A stretch of 64,000 nt of DNA from Alicyclobacillus herbarius DSM 13609 (lineage in GTDB: Bacteria; Bacillota; Bacilli; Alicyclobacillales; Alicyclobacillaceae), in the NCBI RefSeq assembly GCF_000430585.1, contig NZ_AUMH01000011.1, positions 1 to 64,000 of the forward strand. Reading direction: 5' to 3'. Within the stretch, counting starts at the first letter, position 1; every line of letters starts with the position of its first letter. The position numbers and the translations under genes were made by a program. This document shows positions 34,085-44,021 of the stretch, one piece after another. Under the pieces are notes generated by a model that saw only the letters and a list, made by a program, of their open reading frames with translations, searched no databases and was not told the DNA's origin.

Positions 34085-34119
34085 GAAAAAATAGAGTAGC
34101 CCATCGGCTACTCTATTTT
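34085..34119 (-). terminator. Terminator of rny
   Basis: An 11-bp perfect stem ATAGAGTAGCC with complement and a CATC-type loop, flanked by T-runs on both strands. The stem begins at the rny stop codon, so it may also act in the other direction. Confidence 0.85.
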
Positions 34120-35666
34120 GCGTATTCCACGGCTCTAGTTTCTCGAATCACAGTGACTTTGATTTGTCCAGGATAATCCAGCTCATTTTCAATCTTCTTC
34201 GAGATCTGTTTAGCGATCCGTATGGACTCCGCATCATCCACCATTTCTGGCTTTACAATGATGCGGACTTCTCGTCCGGCCTGAATCGCGTAGCTCTTCT
34301 CAACACCTTCAAACGACTCCGCAATCGACTCCAACTGTTCCAGACGCTTCATGTAAATGTCGAGGGTTTCCCGACGCGCCCCGGGTCTTGCTGCCGAAAC
34401 CGCATCTGCGGCGGCAACGATGACAGAGACTGGGGAGGTAAATGGAACATCCCCGTGATGAGCCGCAATGGCATTGATGACAACCGGGTGCTCTCGGTAT
34501 CGCTTAGCGAGATCAACCCCAATTTCGACATGTGAACCTTCGACTTCATGCGTGACCGCTTTGCCGACATCGTGCAACAATCCACCGCGTTTTGCCAATT
34601 GAACATCCAGGCCTAACTCTGCTGCCATCAACCCCGCCAAATGCGCCACTTCAATCGAGTGTTTGAGCACGTTTTGACCATAGCTTGTGCGGAATTTCAA
34701 GCGGCCCAGAAGTTTCACCAGGTCTGGGTGCAAACCGTGAACACCCGTCTCAAACGTGGCCTGTTCGCCTTCCTCACGAATGAGTTCGTCGATGTCTCGA
34801 CGAGCCTTTTCAACCATTTCCTCAATTCGCGCTGGATGAATTCGACCATCGGCCACCAACCGCTCTAACGCAACCCGGGCAATTTCCCGCCGAACCGGAT
34901 CAAACCCCGAAAGAATGACCGCTTCGGGTGTGTCGTCAATGATGAGGTCGATACCCGTCAGCGTTTCCAGCGTACGGATGTTCCGACCCTCACGCCCGAT
35001 AATGCGGCCTTTCATTTCGTCATTCGGCAAGTTGACGACCGAAACAGTAATTTCAGCCGCGTGGTCTGCCGCACAACGTTGAACGGCGGTTGCGATGATA
35101 TCCCGAGCCTTTTTCTCCGCTTCCAGACGTGCCGCTTGCTCGATTTCCTTCATTAATACGGCCGCATCGTGGCGGCTCTCCCGCTCAACCGCCGAGAGAA
35201 TCATTTCGCGGGCGCTTTCTTGCGTGAGACCGGAAATTCTCTCTAATTCAGCAACACGCTGCTGGTGAAGTTGCTCGATTTCAGCCTCCAGAGTACGGAT
35301 GCGCTGCTCTCTCGCCTTCAGCTCCTCCGCCTTTTGCTCCTGAGCTTCCAGCTTACGGTCCAAAGTCTCTTCTTTCTGCAATAAACGACGTTCCAACTTC
35401 TGAATTTCGTTCCGGCGTTCACGGATGTCCCGTTCTGCTTCATGGCGAATCCGGTGCGCCTCTTCTTTCGCTTCCAACAAGGCTTCTTTCTTTTTTGCTT
35501 CAATGTCACGCTGCGCGGATTCAAGAATCTCGAGAGCTCTCGACTCCGCACTGCCGATCTTCGCCTCCGCGAACGAACGTCGGACGATATAACCCATTCC
35601 AAAGCCAACCAACAAGGCCACGACAGCCACTGCCGCCGCGACAACAATGACAAAGGTGCTGGACAT
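34113..35666 (-). CDS. rny: Ribonuclease Y
   Basis: A 517-residue membrane-anchored endoribonuclease that starts mRNA decay. The N-terminus is a membrane anchor ([20 protein letters not shown]), followed by a long coiled coil (residues about 30-180, many [20 protein letters not shown]-like repeats). A KH domain contains [20 protein letters not shown], and the HD domain contains [20 protein letters not shown] and [13 protein letters not shown] 35666 follows AAGGAGGCAGACAC. It has its own consensus promoter and terminator, so it is a single transcription unit. Partner candidates encoded in the window are RicA, PNPase and RNase J. Confidence 0.97.
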   Translation of the reverse strand: MSSTFVIVVAAAVAVVALLVGFGMGYIVRRSFAEAKIGSAESRALEILESAQRDIEAKKKEALLEAKEEAHRIRHEAERDIRERRNEIQKLERRLLQKEETLDRKLEAQEQKAEELKAREQRIRTLEAEIEQLHQQRVAELERISGLTQESAREMILSAVERESRHDAAVLMKEIEQAARLEAEKKARDIIATAVQRCAADHAAEITVSVVNLPNDEMKGRIIGREGRNIRTLETLTGIDLIIDDTPEAVILSGFDPVRREIARVALERLVADGRIHPARIEEMVEKARRDIDELIREEGEQATFETGVHGLHPDLVKLLGRLKFRTSYGQNVLKHSIEVAHLAGLMAAELGLDVQLAKRGGLLHDVGKAVTHEVEGSHVEIGVDLAKRYREHPVVINAIAAHHGDVPFTSPVSVIVAAADAVSAARPGARRETLDIYMKRLEQLESIAESFEGVEKSYAIQAGREVRIIVKPEMVDDAESIRIAKQISKKIENELDYPGQIKVTVIRETRAVEYAK

Positions 35667-35766
35667 GTGTCTGCCTCCTTGCTCACCGCCGCGAACCGCC
35701 ACGCAAGCAGGTACGCCATGGCGACACCACAGTTCGAGCTAGAGGCCGTAAATGATACGCATTTTT

Positions 35767-35796
35767 ATTGTATATTTCGATGGGAAGGGATGTCAA
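35767..35796 (-). promoter_or_regulatory. Sigma-A promoter of rny
   Basis: Minus strand TTGACA (35791-35796), 18-bp spacer, TACAAT (35767-35772), about 100 bp before the rny start and just after the recX terminator. Confidence 0.8.
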
Positions 35797-35802
35797 GGTG
35801 AG

Positions 35803-35832
35803 GAAAACGGCCGCCAGGCAAGCGGGCGGCCG
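35803..35832 (-). terminator. Terminator after recX
   Basis: Minus strand stem CGGCCGCC/GGCGGCCG with a nine-base loop followed by TTTTCC. It closes the recA-recX unit. Confidence 0.7.
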
Positions 35833-35918
35833 TAAACGGAAACGCGGACCGCGATTTCCATACAGCTGTCGGACGCGGCCCAGCATACATCTCACCCCCC
35901 TGTCGATCCGTTCCTTCC

Positions 35919-36740
35919 TTATTCGGTCCAATCGGTATCGAAGTCCGTGGCGGACTGGTCTGCCTCAGCCAGGATTGCGCGAATGGCAATACGCGATACG
36001 TCCACCGGAAATCCTCGCCGGTTTAGGTATGCGGCCAACTTGCGGACTCGCACCTGAGCGTCCGAGTCCTTTATTCTCCGCCAATACCTACGTGCCAACT
36101 CTTGGCAAGCATCTTGTTCCGCCTGCCGAACGCGGTCCGCATCCACATAGGGGGTCAGTTCCCGACTCTGTATCCCTTTTTGCCGCAGCCTCCACGACAT
36201 CTCGCGACGGCTCATCCGGTGGGCCTTCACTTCCACAAAGCGGGCCACATATGCCTCATCATCGATAGCTCCCACAGTCTTCAAACATTTCAGGGCACTA
36301 TCCACAGCAGCTTGATTGTACCCTTTTTGCCGGAGATATTGGCGCACCTCCGCCTCCGTATGCGAACGTTTCAAGTATCGGAGCGCCACCTCATAAGCCG
36401 CAGCTTCGACACTTCTTTGCTCAAGTTCTCTCCGCATGAAAGCAGGGATGCTCTGTCCGACTTTGAGACCGAAATCCGCCCAGTCTCGGAGGGTAACCTG
36501 AAGCTCTGACTGGTCATCAAATTGGACAGACAGCCAATTCGTCCGTCCGGTCACTTCCATAACTGCGCTGATACGCGGCGCCTGGCCGTCGGCCTGCGCA
36601 TCGACCGAAGCCCCGCCGTTGACGAGGGGCCGCTCCCGGCTCTCCCAATCCGCCAGCGCGCGAGTCCGCAAATCACGCTCGTTTTGCGGGCGGATTTGAT
36701 CGCCTTGGTCACTCTTCGAATACGAATCCTTCATCTTCAT
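35919..36740 (-). CDS. recX: Regulatory protein RecX
   Basis: A 273-residue RecX built of three-helix repeats ([77 protein letters not shown]), which binds in the RecA filament groove and restrains it. The start ATG 36740 lies inside the 3' end of recA, a 32-base overlap, so translation is coupled. The first 60 residues are less conserved and rich in charge. Size is similar to Bacillus RecX. Confidence 0.92.
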   Translation of the reverse strand: MKMKDSYSKSDQGDQIRPQNERDLRTRALADWESRERPLVNGGASVDAQADGQAPRISAVMEVTGRTNWLSVQFDDQSELQVTLRDWADFGLKVGQSIPAFMRRELEQRSVEAAAYEVALRYLKRSHTEAEVRQYLRQKGYNQAAVDSALKCLKTVGAIDDEAYVARFVEVKAHRMSRREMSWRLRQKGIQSRELTPYVDADRVRQAEQDACQELARRYWRRIKDSDAQVRVRKLAAYLNRRGFPVDVSRIAIRAILAEADQSATDFDTDWTE

Positions 36741-37755
36741 CCGCCGCCATTACAGCGATGGGAGCCGGATTTAAGTCAAAGTGGGCTCGTATCTGCTGTT
36801 CAACCTCTTCGGCAATCTCTGGGTGTTCTTTGAGGAACTGCTTCGCATTCTCCCGGCCTTGTCCTAATCGTTCATCGCGAAAGGAATACCAAGCTCCGCT
36901 CTTTTGAATGATATCCAATTCGGTTCCGATATCGATAAGGCTGCCTTCCCGAGAAATCCCCTCGCCAAACATCAGGTCCACATCCACCTGTTTGAACGGC
37001 GGAGCCACCTTATTTTTGACGACCTTAATGCGCATCCGACTGCCCACGATGTCGTTGCCCATTTTCAGCGCCTCAGCACGACGAACCTCGAGACGAATCG
37101 TCGAATAGAACTTCAGGGCCCGTCCGCCCGTGGTCGTTTCTGGATTGCCAAACATCACGCCGACCTTTTCCCGAATCTGGTTGATGAAAATGGCAATCGT
37201 CTTCGATTTGGAAATGGCGCCAGCCAGTTTCCTCAGGGCCTGAGACATCAGACGCGCCTGGAGACCTACGTGGGAATCCCCCATGTCCCCTTCCAACTCG
37301 TTTTTTGGGACCAAGGCTGCGACGGAGTCGACAATGATAATATCTACAGCCCCGCTACGCACCAATGCCTCGGCAATCTCCAGCGCCTGTTCCCCTGTGT
37401 CCGGCTGAGAGATGAGCAGCTCGTCCACGTTGACCCCTAATTTTTGGGCATATAAAGGGTCTAACGCGTGTTCTGCGTCAATGAAGGCCGCCTGACCGCC
37501 GCGCTTTTGTACTTCGGCGACCGCATGCAGCGCGACCGTTGTCTTACCCGAAGATTCAGCCCCGTAAATTTCAATGATGCGACCGCGAGGGAACCCTCCG
37601 ACCCCAAGCGCGATATCCAGTGCAATGGACCCGGTCGGAATCGACTCTACATTCATGGAAGCGGACGCTTCCCCAAGCCACATGACAGAACCCTTGCCAA
37701 AATCCTTTTCAATCTTTTTTAAGGCCATCTCCAGGGCCGCGCGCTTATCGTTCAT
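36709..37755 (-). CDS. recA: Recombinase RecA
   Basis: A 348-residue RecA. Seen are the Walker A loop [40 protein letters not shown], Walker [21 protein letters not shown], loop L2 region [20 protein letters not shown] and the acidic C-terminus ([12 protein letters not shown]). It forms the filament for homologous recombination and stimulates LexA self-cleavage. The upstream region holds a sigma-A promoter overlapped by a LexA-type box. recX follows with overlap. Confidence 0.98.
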   Translation of the reverse strand: MNDKRAALEMALKKIEKDFGKGSVMWLGEASASMNVESIPTGSIALDIALGVGGFPRGRIIEIYGAESSGKTTVALHAVAEVQKRGGQAAFIDAEHALDPLYAQKLGVNVDELLISQPDTGEQALEIAEALVRSGAVDIIIVDSVAALVPKNELEGDMGDSHVGLQARLMSQALRKLAGAISKSKTIAIFINQIREKVGVMFGNPETTTGGRALKFYSTIRLEVRRAEALKMGNDIVGSRMRIKVVKNKVAPPFKQVDVDLMFGEGISREGSLIDIGTELDIIQKSGAWYSFRDERLGQGRENAKQFLKEHPEIAEEVEQQIRAHFDLNPAPIAVMAADEDEGFVFEE

Positions 37756-37854
37756 GTCGCCACCATCCCGTCTTATCCCTCATCCTCTGAGGAAGCACTC
37801 GCTCTGTCTTCGACACCCCTGTTTTCGACACAGGCCGGTCTAATTCCTGTTGCC

Positions 37855-37892
37855 TATTGTATCAGTTCCAAATGATTATGCAAACACCTGTT
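37855..37892 (-). promoter_or_regulatory. recA promoter with LexA-like operator
   Basis: Minus strand TTTGCA (37878-37883), 17-bp spacer and TACAAT (37855-37860), about 100 bp before recA. The sequence GAACAGGTGTTT (37881-37892) overlaps the -35 box and fits the Gram-positive LexA pattern GAAC-N4-GTTC with one mismatch. Repression by LexA and release during DNA damage is the natural reading. Confidence 0.7.
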
Positions 37893-37982
37893 CCCATTCA
37901 TGCTCAGTAAAAAGCGCATCCGGCGCTGTGGTCAGCGCTGAATGCGCCTGGCTGTGCACGATTCGAAGTTCGGTATTCGTGG

Positions 37983-39563
37983 TTAGCGCATACGACTGCG
38001 GGGTTTCGCCGGTTCCAAGTTCACCCTTGATCCGTTAATGCGGCTGTGGCGCAACGCTTCATACACGAACGGGGCCGACTCCTGTTCCACCTCGACAAAG
38101 GTAAAGCGGTCGAAAATATCAATCTTGCCAATCGCCTGCCCGGGGACTCCGGCCTCTTCGGAAATCGTCCGCACCAAATCGGACGGGCCGATTCGTGCGG
38201 ATCGCCCGATGTTGACGAAGAACCGAACCATGCCCGGCTTCGCCCCGGTGTCCCCAAAGTCATAATCCTCTTCTTCACGACCCTGGGTTTCTCCAGCCGA
38301 AGCTAGTTTCAACGCCGCACACGCGACATCGACCGGATCGAATTCATCGACGACGTTCCCCAAAATGGCGCGGTAATGGGCAAGGCCACCTTCTTGAATC
38401 GTTTGTACCAGTCGTTCCCGCCACATTTCCGCCTGTCGCTCGGCCACATCCGCCAGCGTAGGCACGTCCCGCGATTCGATATGGGCTCCCGTTTCGCGCT
38501 GAATCTGTTTCAGCAGCTTAAACTCCCGCGGCGTAACCAGTGAAATCGCCAACCCGCGCTTACCGGCCCGGCCCGTGCGACCGATGCGGTGTACATAGGA
38601 CTCGGGGTCTTGCGGCAAATCGTAGTTAATGACGTGCGTCACATTCTCTACGTCAATCCCGCGGGCGGCCACGTCTGTGGCAATCAGGAGCTCAATATCC
38701 CCGGAGCGAAACTTTCTCATGACCCGGTCGCGCTGCGTTTGGCTCAAGTCACCATGCAGGCCATCGGCCAGGTAGCCGCGCGCCAGCAGGGCCTCCGTCA
38801 ATTCGTCGACGCCCCGTTTGGTGCGGCAAAAGATAATCCCTAGGGAAACCTCTTCACTGTCGATGATGCGGCAGAGGCTATCCAGCTTATTCCGTTCTAG
38901 GACTTTATAGTATACCTGGTCAATCATCGGGACGGTAACCTCGCCACGGTTGACCGTCACGTGCTCCGGGTTTCGCATGTAACGCGTGGCCAGCCGCTTC
39001 ACCGCGGGCGGAAACGTCGCCGAAAACAAAAGCGTCTGCCGTTCTGCCGGCGTCTCGGATAAGATTGCTTCAATATCTTCGATGAAGCCCATGTCGAGCA
39101 TTTCATCCGCTTCGTCCAAAACCACCATCCGCACCGAGCTTAAATCCAATGTACCGCGACGCAGGTGGTCGAGCACTCGCCCGGGCGTCCCGATGACAAT
39201 TTGCACGCCTTGCTGCAGCGCGCGAATCTGATGGACGATGGATTGCCCACCATAAATCGGCAGGGTACGGATCCGCTTGTATTTGGCAATCTTACGAAAT
39301 TCCCCCGCCACCTGAATGGCCAGCTCCCGCGTCGGCGTCAACACCAAGCCCTGCACTTTTCGATCCGTTGTCACCATTTCCACCATCGGAATTCCGAAGG
39401 CGGCTGTTTTCCCAGTACCGGTCTGAGCCTGTCCAATCACCTCCCGGCCTTCCAGCACAAGCGGAATACACGCCGCCTGAATCGGCGATGGCTCTTCAAA
39501 ACCCATGTCATTGATCGCGTCTTGGACGCGTTTGCTCAGCGGTAAATCTGTAAATAATGTCAT
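37983..39563 (-). CDS. DEAD-box RNA helicase
   Basis: A 526-residue DEAD-box ATPase that unwinds RNA. Motifs in order: Q-motif region FEEPSPIQAACIPLV, AQTGTGKTAAFGIP, PTRELAIQVAGEFRK, GTPGRVLDHL, VLDEADEMLDMGFIED, LFSATFP, the helicase C domain IIFCRTKRGVDELTEALLAR and YVHRIGRTGRAGKRGLAISL. A C-terminal domain (MVRFFVNIGRSARIGPSDLV) is of the DbpA/CshA RNA-binding type. ATG 39563 follows AAAGGTGAGAAC. It lies between cinA and recA. It resembles CshA-type helicases that associate with RNase Y and PNPase, but orthology is not certain. Confidence 0.92.
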   Translation of the reverse strand: MTLFTDLPLSKRVQDAINDMGFEEPSPIQAACIPLVLEGREVIGQAQTGTGKTAAFGIPMVEMVTTDRKVQGLVLTPTRELAIQVAGEFRKIAKYKRIRTLPIYGGQSIVHQIRALQQGVQIVIGTPGRVLDHLRRGTLDLSSVRMVVLDEADEMLDMGFIEDIEAILSETPAERQTLLFSATFPPAVKRLATRYMRNPEHVTVNRGEVTVPMIDQVYYKVLERNKLDSLCRIIDSEEVSLGIIFCRTKRGVDELTEALLARGYLADGLHGDLSQTQRDRVMRKFRSGDIELLIATDVAARGIDVENVTHVINYDLPQDPESYVHRIGRTGRAGKRGLAISLVTPREFKLLKQIQRETGAHIESRDVPTLADVAERQAEMWRERLVQTIQEGGLAHYRAILGNVVDEFDPVDVACAALKLASAGETQGREEEDYDFGDTGAKPGMVRFFVNIGRSARIGPSDLVRTISEEAGVPGQAIGKIDIFDRFTFVEVEQESAPFVYEALRHSRINGSRVNLEPAKPRSRMR

Positions 39564-39604
39564 GTTCTCACCTTTCTCTGCTGTTCCCATCCGGGAGTCG
39601 GCGT

Positions 39605-40873
39605 TTACGCGCCGGCAGGCTTCTCGCCTATCCGTCGATAGACCTCCCAGAGCACCCGTTTGGCGGCTCGGACGCGAATTTGTTCCCGGGACCCTCGTAA
39701 GTGCATGGTCCAAGTGGACACCCCGTCCGGGCCGGCAATAGCTGCACACACGGTGCCAACCGGCTTTTCTGGAGTCCCGCCGGACGGACCTGCAATTCCG
39801 CTCACGGCCGCTCCAATTGTCGCGCCAAGCCTCGTCTGGACCCCGCGTGCCATTTCCGCGGCCGTCGGCTCTGAAACTGCGCCGTACCTACGCAACGTTT
39901 CTTCTTGCACCCCAAGCGCAGCTTGCTTTACCTCGTTCTGATAAGCGACGACCCCGCCTTGAAAGTACGCCGAACTTCCTGGCACCGCCGTTATCATAGA
40001 GGAAATTAGTCCGCCGGTGCAACTTTCGGCCAAGGCGAGCGTCCACCCCGATTCCCGCAGCCGACGACCCACAGCCGACGGCAAGGTTTCCTCATCGGTA
40101 CCGTAAATATAATCCGCAAACCGCCTACGAATTTCTTCCTCAATCGGTTTGATTAACGCATCTGCAACACTTTCGGATTCCGCAGCCGCGGAGATGCGCA
40201 ACAGCATCTCCCCTTCACCCGCGAGCGGAGCCACAGTTGGATTGGACTTGTGAAGCAGGTCGCGAATCTGCATATCGACATCCGACTCGCCAATGCCACA
40301 AAAATGCAGAACGCGCGAACGGATCAATCGCCGGTTGGAAAAAATAGTGTGCAATTTTGGGATGACGCTGTTCGTCAGCATCGGCTTCATTTCTAACGGA
40401 GGACCCGGCAACAAGAAATAGTGTACGCCATCCGCGAAAATGTACTGCCCCGGCGCAGTGCCGTTGGGGTTGGGTATGAGTTCTCCACCTTCAATGCAGA
40501 GCGCCTGTTTCCGATTCGATTCCGGCATCGGGCGACCGCGCCCGTGAAAGTACGATTCAATCTCGCGCAGAGCGGATTCGGACAAAATCAGCCGCCGTCC
40601 CAAGGAAGCGGCCAGCGCCTCTTTCGTCAAGTCATCCTCCGTCGGGCCAAGTCCTCCCGTCACAATGACCGTGTTGGATCGCTTCGCCGCCTGCTGAAAG
40701 ACCTGCATCAACCGTTCCTGGTTATCGCCAACGGCGCTGTGATAAAACAGAAAAAACCCTTGTTCCGCAAGGGTCTGGGAAATCGTCTGGGCATGTCCAT
40801 TGGCGATTTGCCCAAGCAGGATCTCGCTGCCAACCGCGATGTGTTCTGCGCGACAGACGTCTTCGACCTGCAA
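39605..40873 (-). CDS. cinA: CinA competence/damage-inducible protein
   Basis: About 422 residues with both CinA domains. The N-terminal molybdopterin-binding-like (COG1058) domain shows AVGSEILLGQIANGHAQTIS, VIVTGGLGPTEDDLTKEALA and LLPGPPLEMKPMLTNSVIPK. The C-terminal PncC-type nicotinamide mononucleotide deamidase domain shows LALAESCTGGLISSMITAVP, GSSAYFQGGVVAYQNEVK and GAAVSGIAGPSGGTPEKPVG. TTG 40873 is about ten bases from AAGGGG; a TTG at 40882 is too close to that site. It follows pgsA with almost no gap, as in Bacillus. Confidence 0.94.
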   Translation of the reverse strand: MQVEDVCRAEHIAVGSEILLGQIANGHAQTISQTLAEQGFFLFYHSAVGDNQERLMQVFQQAAKRSNTVIVTGGLGPTEDDLTKEALAASLGRRLILSESALREIESYFHGRGRPMPESNRKQALCIEGGELIPNPNGTAPGQYIFADGVHYFLLPGPPLEMKPMLTNSVIPKLHTIFSNRRLIRSRVLHFCGIGESDVDMQIRDLLHKSNPTVAPLAGEGEMLLRISAAAESESVADALIKPIEEEIRRRFADYIYGTDEETLPSAVGRRLRESGWTLALAESCTGGLISSMITAVPGSSAYFQGGVVAYQNEVKQAALGVQEETLRRYGAVSEPTAAEMARGVQTRLGATIGAAVSGIAGPSGGTPEKPVGTVCAAIAGPDGVSTWTMHLRGSREQIRVRAAKRVLWEVYRRIGEKPAGA

Positions 40874-40878
40874 TCCGC

Positions 40879-41457
40879 TCAACCCCTTACGTCGATGACG
40901 TGCTTGTTCTTCACAAAATAATCGATTCCTGAGCCGACGGTGAGAATCACCATCACATAGACCATCAAGGTATCAAAAGGAAATTGGATAACAGAAAACG
41001 GAAAGTTATTCACAATCAAAGCAACCATAGCAATGACTTGAGACAACGTCTTTAATTTCCCCAGCTTGGAGGCCGCCAGTACAATGCCGTCGGCCGCCGC
41101 CACAAGCCGCAGTCCAGTCACGGCAAACTCCCGGCTAATAATCACGATGGCCACCCAAGCCGACAACCTTTGCATCTCAACCAAGCTGATTAAGACCGCA
41201 GAAATGAGAAGTTTATCAGCCAGTGGATCGAGAAATTTTCCGAAGTTCGTGATGATTTTTCGTTTCCGAGCAATGTAACCGTCAATCCCATCGGTACTCG
41301 CTGCCAGAATAAACACCAAGGCCGCGATGATTTCACTGCCTGTGGTTGTCCGATGGTTAATTGTAAAGGACCAGAAATCGAACCGAACCAGCAGCAAAAA
41401 CGCGATGACCGGCACAAAGAAAATTCTGGCTATCGTAATCCGGTTAGCCAGATTCAA
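40879..41457 (-). CDS. pgsA: CDP-diacylglycerol-glycerol-3-phosphate 3-phosphatidyltransferase PgsA
   Basis: A 192-residue membrane enzyme making phosphatidylglycerophosphate, the first step to phosphatidylglycerol and cardiolipin. The CDP-alcohol phosphotransferase motif D-G-x2-A-R-x8-G-x3-D-x3-D is present as DGIDGYIARKRKIITNFGKF followed by LDPLADK. Several hydrophobic helices are present (FFVPVIAFLLLVRF, IIAALVFILAAST, VIAMVALIVNNF, VYVMVILTVGSGI). The start is TTG 41457 with a weak site. Followed directly by cinA. Confidence 0.95.
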   Translation of the reverse strand: MNLANRITIARIFFVPVIAFLLLVRFDFWSFTINHRTTTGSEIIAALVFILAASTDGIDGYIARKRKIITNFGKFLDPLADKLLISAVLISLVEMQRLSAWVAIVIISREFAVTGLRLVAAADGIVLAASKLGKLKTLSQVIAMVALIVNNFPFSVIQFPFDTLMVYVMVILTVGSGIDYFVKNKHVIDVRG

Positions 41458-41528
41458 TCGTACCCACGCCCCATTCCTCGCTGCGCATTCTCCACGCCGT
41501 ACTCACCGCACTCAGTATAGCCCACGGC

Positions 41529-41573
41529 AAAAAAAGGTGTCAAAGTGGCCATTCAACACTCGCTGCCTGACAC
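41529..41573 (-). terminator. Possible terminator after yajQ
   Basis: Minus strand GTGTCA and TGACAC enclose about 25 bases with partial inner pairing, followed by CTTTTTTTG. The T-run is good but the stem is short. Confidence 0.4.
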
Positions 41574-41623
41574 AGTAGTCCCTACAAACCAGGCATCGTG
41601 TTCCGAGCGGATTGAACGCCCTG

Positions 41624-42121
41624 TTACGAGCGAAAGTTGATGAACTGTAAGGGAACGGGTAAGTCAGCCTCCCGTATGCGTTGAATCACAGCCTGCAAGT
41701 CGTCACGGCTCTTTCCGGCAACGCGTACCTGATCGCCTTGAACGGAAGCTTGGACCTTCAATTTACTATCCTTAATCATTTTTATGATTTGCTTTGCGAC
41801 GTCTTGCGAGATCCCTTGCTGCAACGCAATCGTCTGACGGACCATTCCGCCGCTGGCGGCCTCGACTTTTCCTCGCTGCAATGCTTTCAGGGATACCCCT
41901 CGCTTGACACACTTACTCTGTAAAATGTCAAACACAGAGGATAGCTTATATTCGTCATCTGCGACCAACGTGATGATGGACTTCCCGTCAAAGTCAATGC
42001 GGCTATGGCTGCCCTTGAAATCGAAGCGGGTCGCAATCTCCTTATTCGCTTGGTTCACCGCATTGTCGACTTCCTGCAGGTCCACTTTCGACACTACGTC
42101 AAACGATGCTTCCTTGGCCAT
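41624..42121 (-). CDS. yajQ: YajQ-family nucleotide-binding protein
   Basis: A 165-residue protein with the YajQ fold: [40 protein letters not shown] and the C-terminal [20 protein letters not shown]. Family members bind nucleotides; some bind cyclic di-GMP and act in regulation, and a role here cannot be read from sequence. ATG 42121 with GGAGGG upstream. It lies between rodZ and pgsA. Confidence 0.93.
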   Translation of the reverse strand: MAKEASFDVVSKVDLQEVDNAVNQANKEIATRFDFKGSHSRIDFDGKSIITLVADDEYKLSSVFDILQSKCVKRGVSLKALQRGKVEAASGGMVRQTIALQQGISQDVAKQIIKMIKDSKLKVQASVQGDQVRVAGKSRDDLQAVIQRIREADLPVPLQFINFRS

Positions 42122-42176
42122 TTGTCCACCCTCCAAAATCCAGCAAAACTTACCTGAGCCAACGCGATACGAACCG

Positions 42177-43148
42177 TTACCCGGCCGTATTCGTCTTCGT
42201 AATTTCCACGTTCACCTTGCCGTTGATTGGAGGCAGAGTGACAGACTTGCCATTGATATGCAACTGGACCGCATACGCAGCCCCGACCACAATTTCCATC
42301 GAGGATTTCGCCTGCCAGGTACGCTTCTGTCCTGTTTCAATCATATCGCTGGCGTCCACGACTTTTCCATCGGCGGTCACTTGTGTCCAGCACCGGGACT
42401 TCATCGCATCGATCTCTACGCGCAAAGGATCTGCCGTCTGAACCACATACTTTTGTACACCATTCTGATACGGTTCTGTTGTAATTTGCACGCTCGGTTT
42501 CACTGGTTTAACCGGCGTAGGATGCGAATGCGTTCCCTGGGCATGCCCCACTTTGTTTCCGGTGGTATTCCCGTTGGACCCGATCGCACGATTGGTAGAG
42601 CTTGCATTCATATTGGATTGGTTGGAATCATGGCCGCTATGTCCGTGCGCCTGACTAAAATACCACCAACCGGCTCCAAGCACGACGAGAATGGCCACCA
42701 CAATCGCCGCCTGCCCGCTTCCACTCGGCAGGGAGACGTTCCGTTTCCGTGCCCCACCGCGGCGCGTCCTGGTCGAATGAACAGGCGGATTGTCCGCCTC
42801 AAAATGGCGAGCTGATTCGTCTTCATGAGCATCACCCGGTGCAGAGACACGGACCGCATTGGTCGATGGTTTTGCACCCTCTCCACGAAGCCCCGCGTTT
42901 GACGAAGAAGGGGCACCGGTTTGCCGCTCATCCGCACCTCGGAGCAGCTCTAACCCGTCGAGTCCCAATACCTCCGCATAGCTCCGGACAAAGCCGCGCC
43001 CATACACCTCGCCCGGCAAGGAACTCCAGTCTCCTTGTTCAATAGCCATCAGATACCGCTTGCGAATCTTCGTCATCTGTTCGACCTGATTGAGGTCCAG
43101 TCCCATCTCCTCACGCCGCCGTCGCAACGTCTCACCCACATCACGCAT
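42177..43148 (-). CDS. rodZ: Cell-shape protein RodZ (YmfM-like)
   Basis: A 323-residue membrane protein. The cytoplasmic HTH_25 domain ([40 protein letters not shown]) is typical of RodZ, which links MreB to the membrane. A basic stretch ([20 protein letters not shown]) precedes one transmembrane helix ([18 protein letters not shown]). The extracellular part has a Ser/Asn/His-rich linker and a C-terminal DUF4115 beta domain ([20 protein letters not shown] ... [20 protein letters not shown]). ATG 43148 follows GGAGGGTTCGGC. The next upstream gene is the YmfK-like protein, as in Bacillus. Confidence 0.93.
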   Translation of the reverse strand: MRDVGETLRRRREEMGLDLNQVEQMTKIRKRYLMAIEQGDWSSLPGEVYGRGFVRSYAEVLGLDGLELLRGADERQTGAPSSSNAGLRGEGAKPSTNAVRVSAPGDAHEDESARHFEADNPPVHSTRTRRGGARKRNVSLPSGSGQAAIVVAILVVLGAGWWYFSQAHGHSGHDSNQSNMNASSTNRAIGSNGNTTGNKVGHAQGTHSHPTPVKPVKPSVQITTEPYQNGVQKYVVQTADPLRVEIDAMKSRCWTQVTADGKVVDASDMIETGQKRTWQAKSSMEIVVGAAYAVQLHINGKSVTLPPINGKVNVEITKTNTAG

Positions 43149-43175
43149 GCCGAACCCTCCAGACATCCTATCCCT

Positions 43176-43976
43176 CTATTCCTGCCAATTCGCCGCCTCT
43201 CGCTCATATTCCTCGTATGAGATTTGTTCCTCTGGATAATGACGTAGTTCAATCAACAAGTCAAAGACGTTCCAGCCAAAGCGCGAGTGCCGCACGAAGA
43301 TATCCGGGTGTTCAATCACAATCGGAGCAGGCAACGCCATCACCTGATCGACCAATTGCATATGCTGTTCACCCCCGCGTAGGGTGGACACTGCACCGTC
43401 GATAATATAGACAAACCGCTCACCGTGCCAGTACTCGTTCGGTAAATCCTTGCGTATCGTCTGCCGCAATAGGGTGGACGAGATAAAAGTCCAGCGTTTA
43501 TTGGCATACACACTCGCAGCCACAATCGATTCGGTCTTGCCGACGCGGGGTTGACCGCGAAACCCGATGACCTGATGACCCGGACGTTTCAATATCTCCC
43601 CGAGAAAATCGACCAAAACGCCCAACTCGTCGCGGACAAAACGATAGGTTCGAGTCTCCGTATCGCTGCGCTCGATAAAACGGCCATGACGCAGAGACAT
43701 CCGATCTCGCAACGACGGCGGCCGCAAACCTGCCAATTCCACATCATCCAAACAACTCAGAATGTGCCGAAGCACCTCTACATTGGCTGGGTGCGTGGTC
43801 TGCAGGAGAAAGCCACGACTCTCTTCGGAGAGGTCGTTTAACTGCACGATATTAAATCCGAGCATTCCCAGCAACGAAGCGAGGTCCCCCAACAAGCCCG
43901 GACGATTCTTGCGGATACGGTATTGGAGATAAAACTCATGCACTGGCAATCCCATATCCGTGTTCTCATTCGACAT
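43176..43976 (-). CDS. ymfK: YmfK-family protein (DUF3388) with ACT-like N-terminus
   Basis: A 266-residue cytoplasmic protein. The first 80 residues look like an ACT domain (FYLQYRIRKNRPGLLGDLAS, LLGMLGFNIVQLNDLSEESR). The rest is DUF3388 with a P-loop-like segment (HQVIGFRGQPRVGKTESIVA) and FVYIIDGAVSTLRGGEQHMQ. The gene occurs next to rodZ/ymfM in Bacillus and its function is unknown. ATG 43976 is preceded by AAGGAG at eleven bases; a start at 44009 is possible. Confidence 0.8.
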   Translation of the reverse strand: MSNENTDMGLPVHEFYLQYRIRKNRPGLLGDLASLLGMLGFNIVQLNDLSEESRGFLLQTTHPANVEVLRHILSCLDDVELAGLRPPSLRDRMSLRHGRFIERSDTETRTYRFVRDELGVLVDFLGEILKRPGHQVIGFRGQPRVGKTESIVAASVYANKRWTFISSTLLRQTIRKDLPNEYWHGERFVYIIDGAVSTLRGGEQHMQLVDQVMALPAPIVIEHPDIFVRHSRFGWNVFDLLIELRHYPEEQISYEEYEREAANWQE

Positions 43977-44021
43977 GTCGATACGGACTCCTTCCTCATA
44001 GATTACCATAAACCGCCACTG

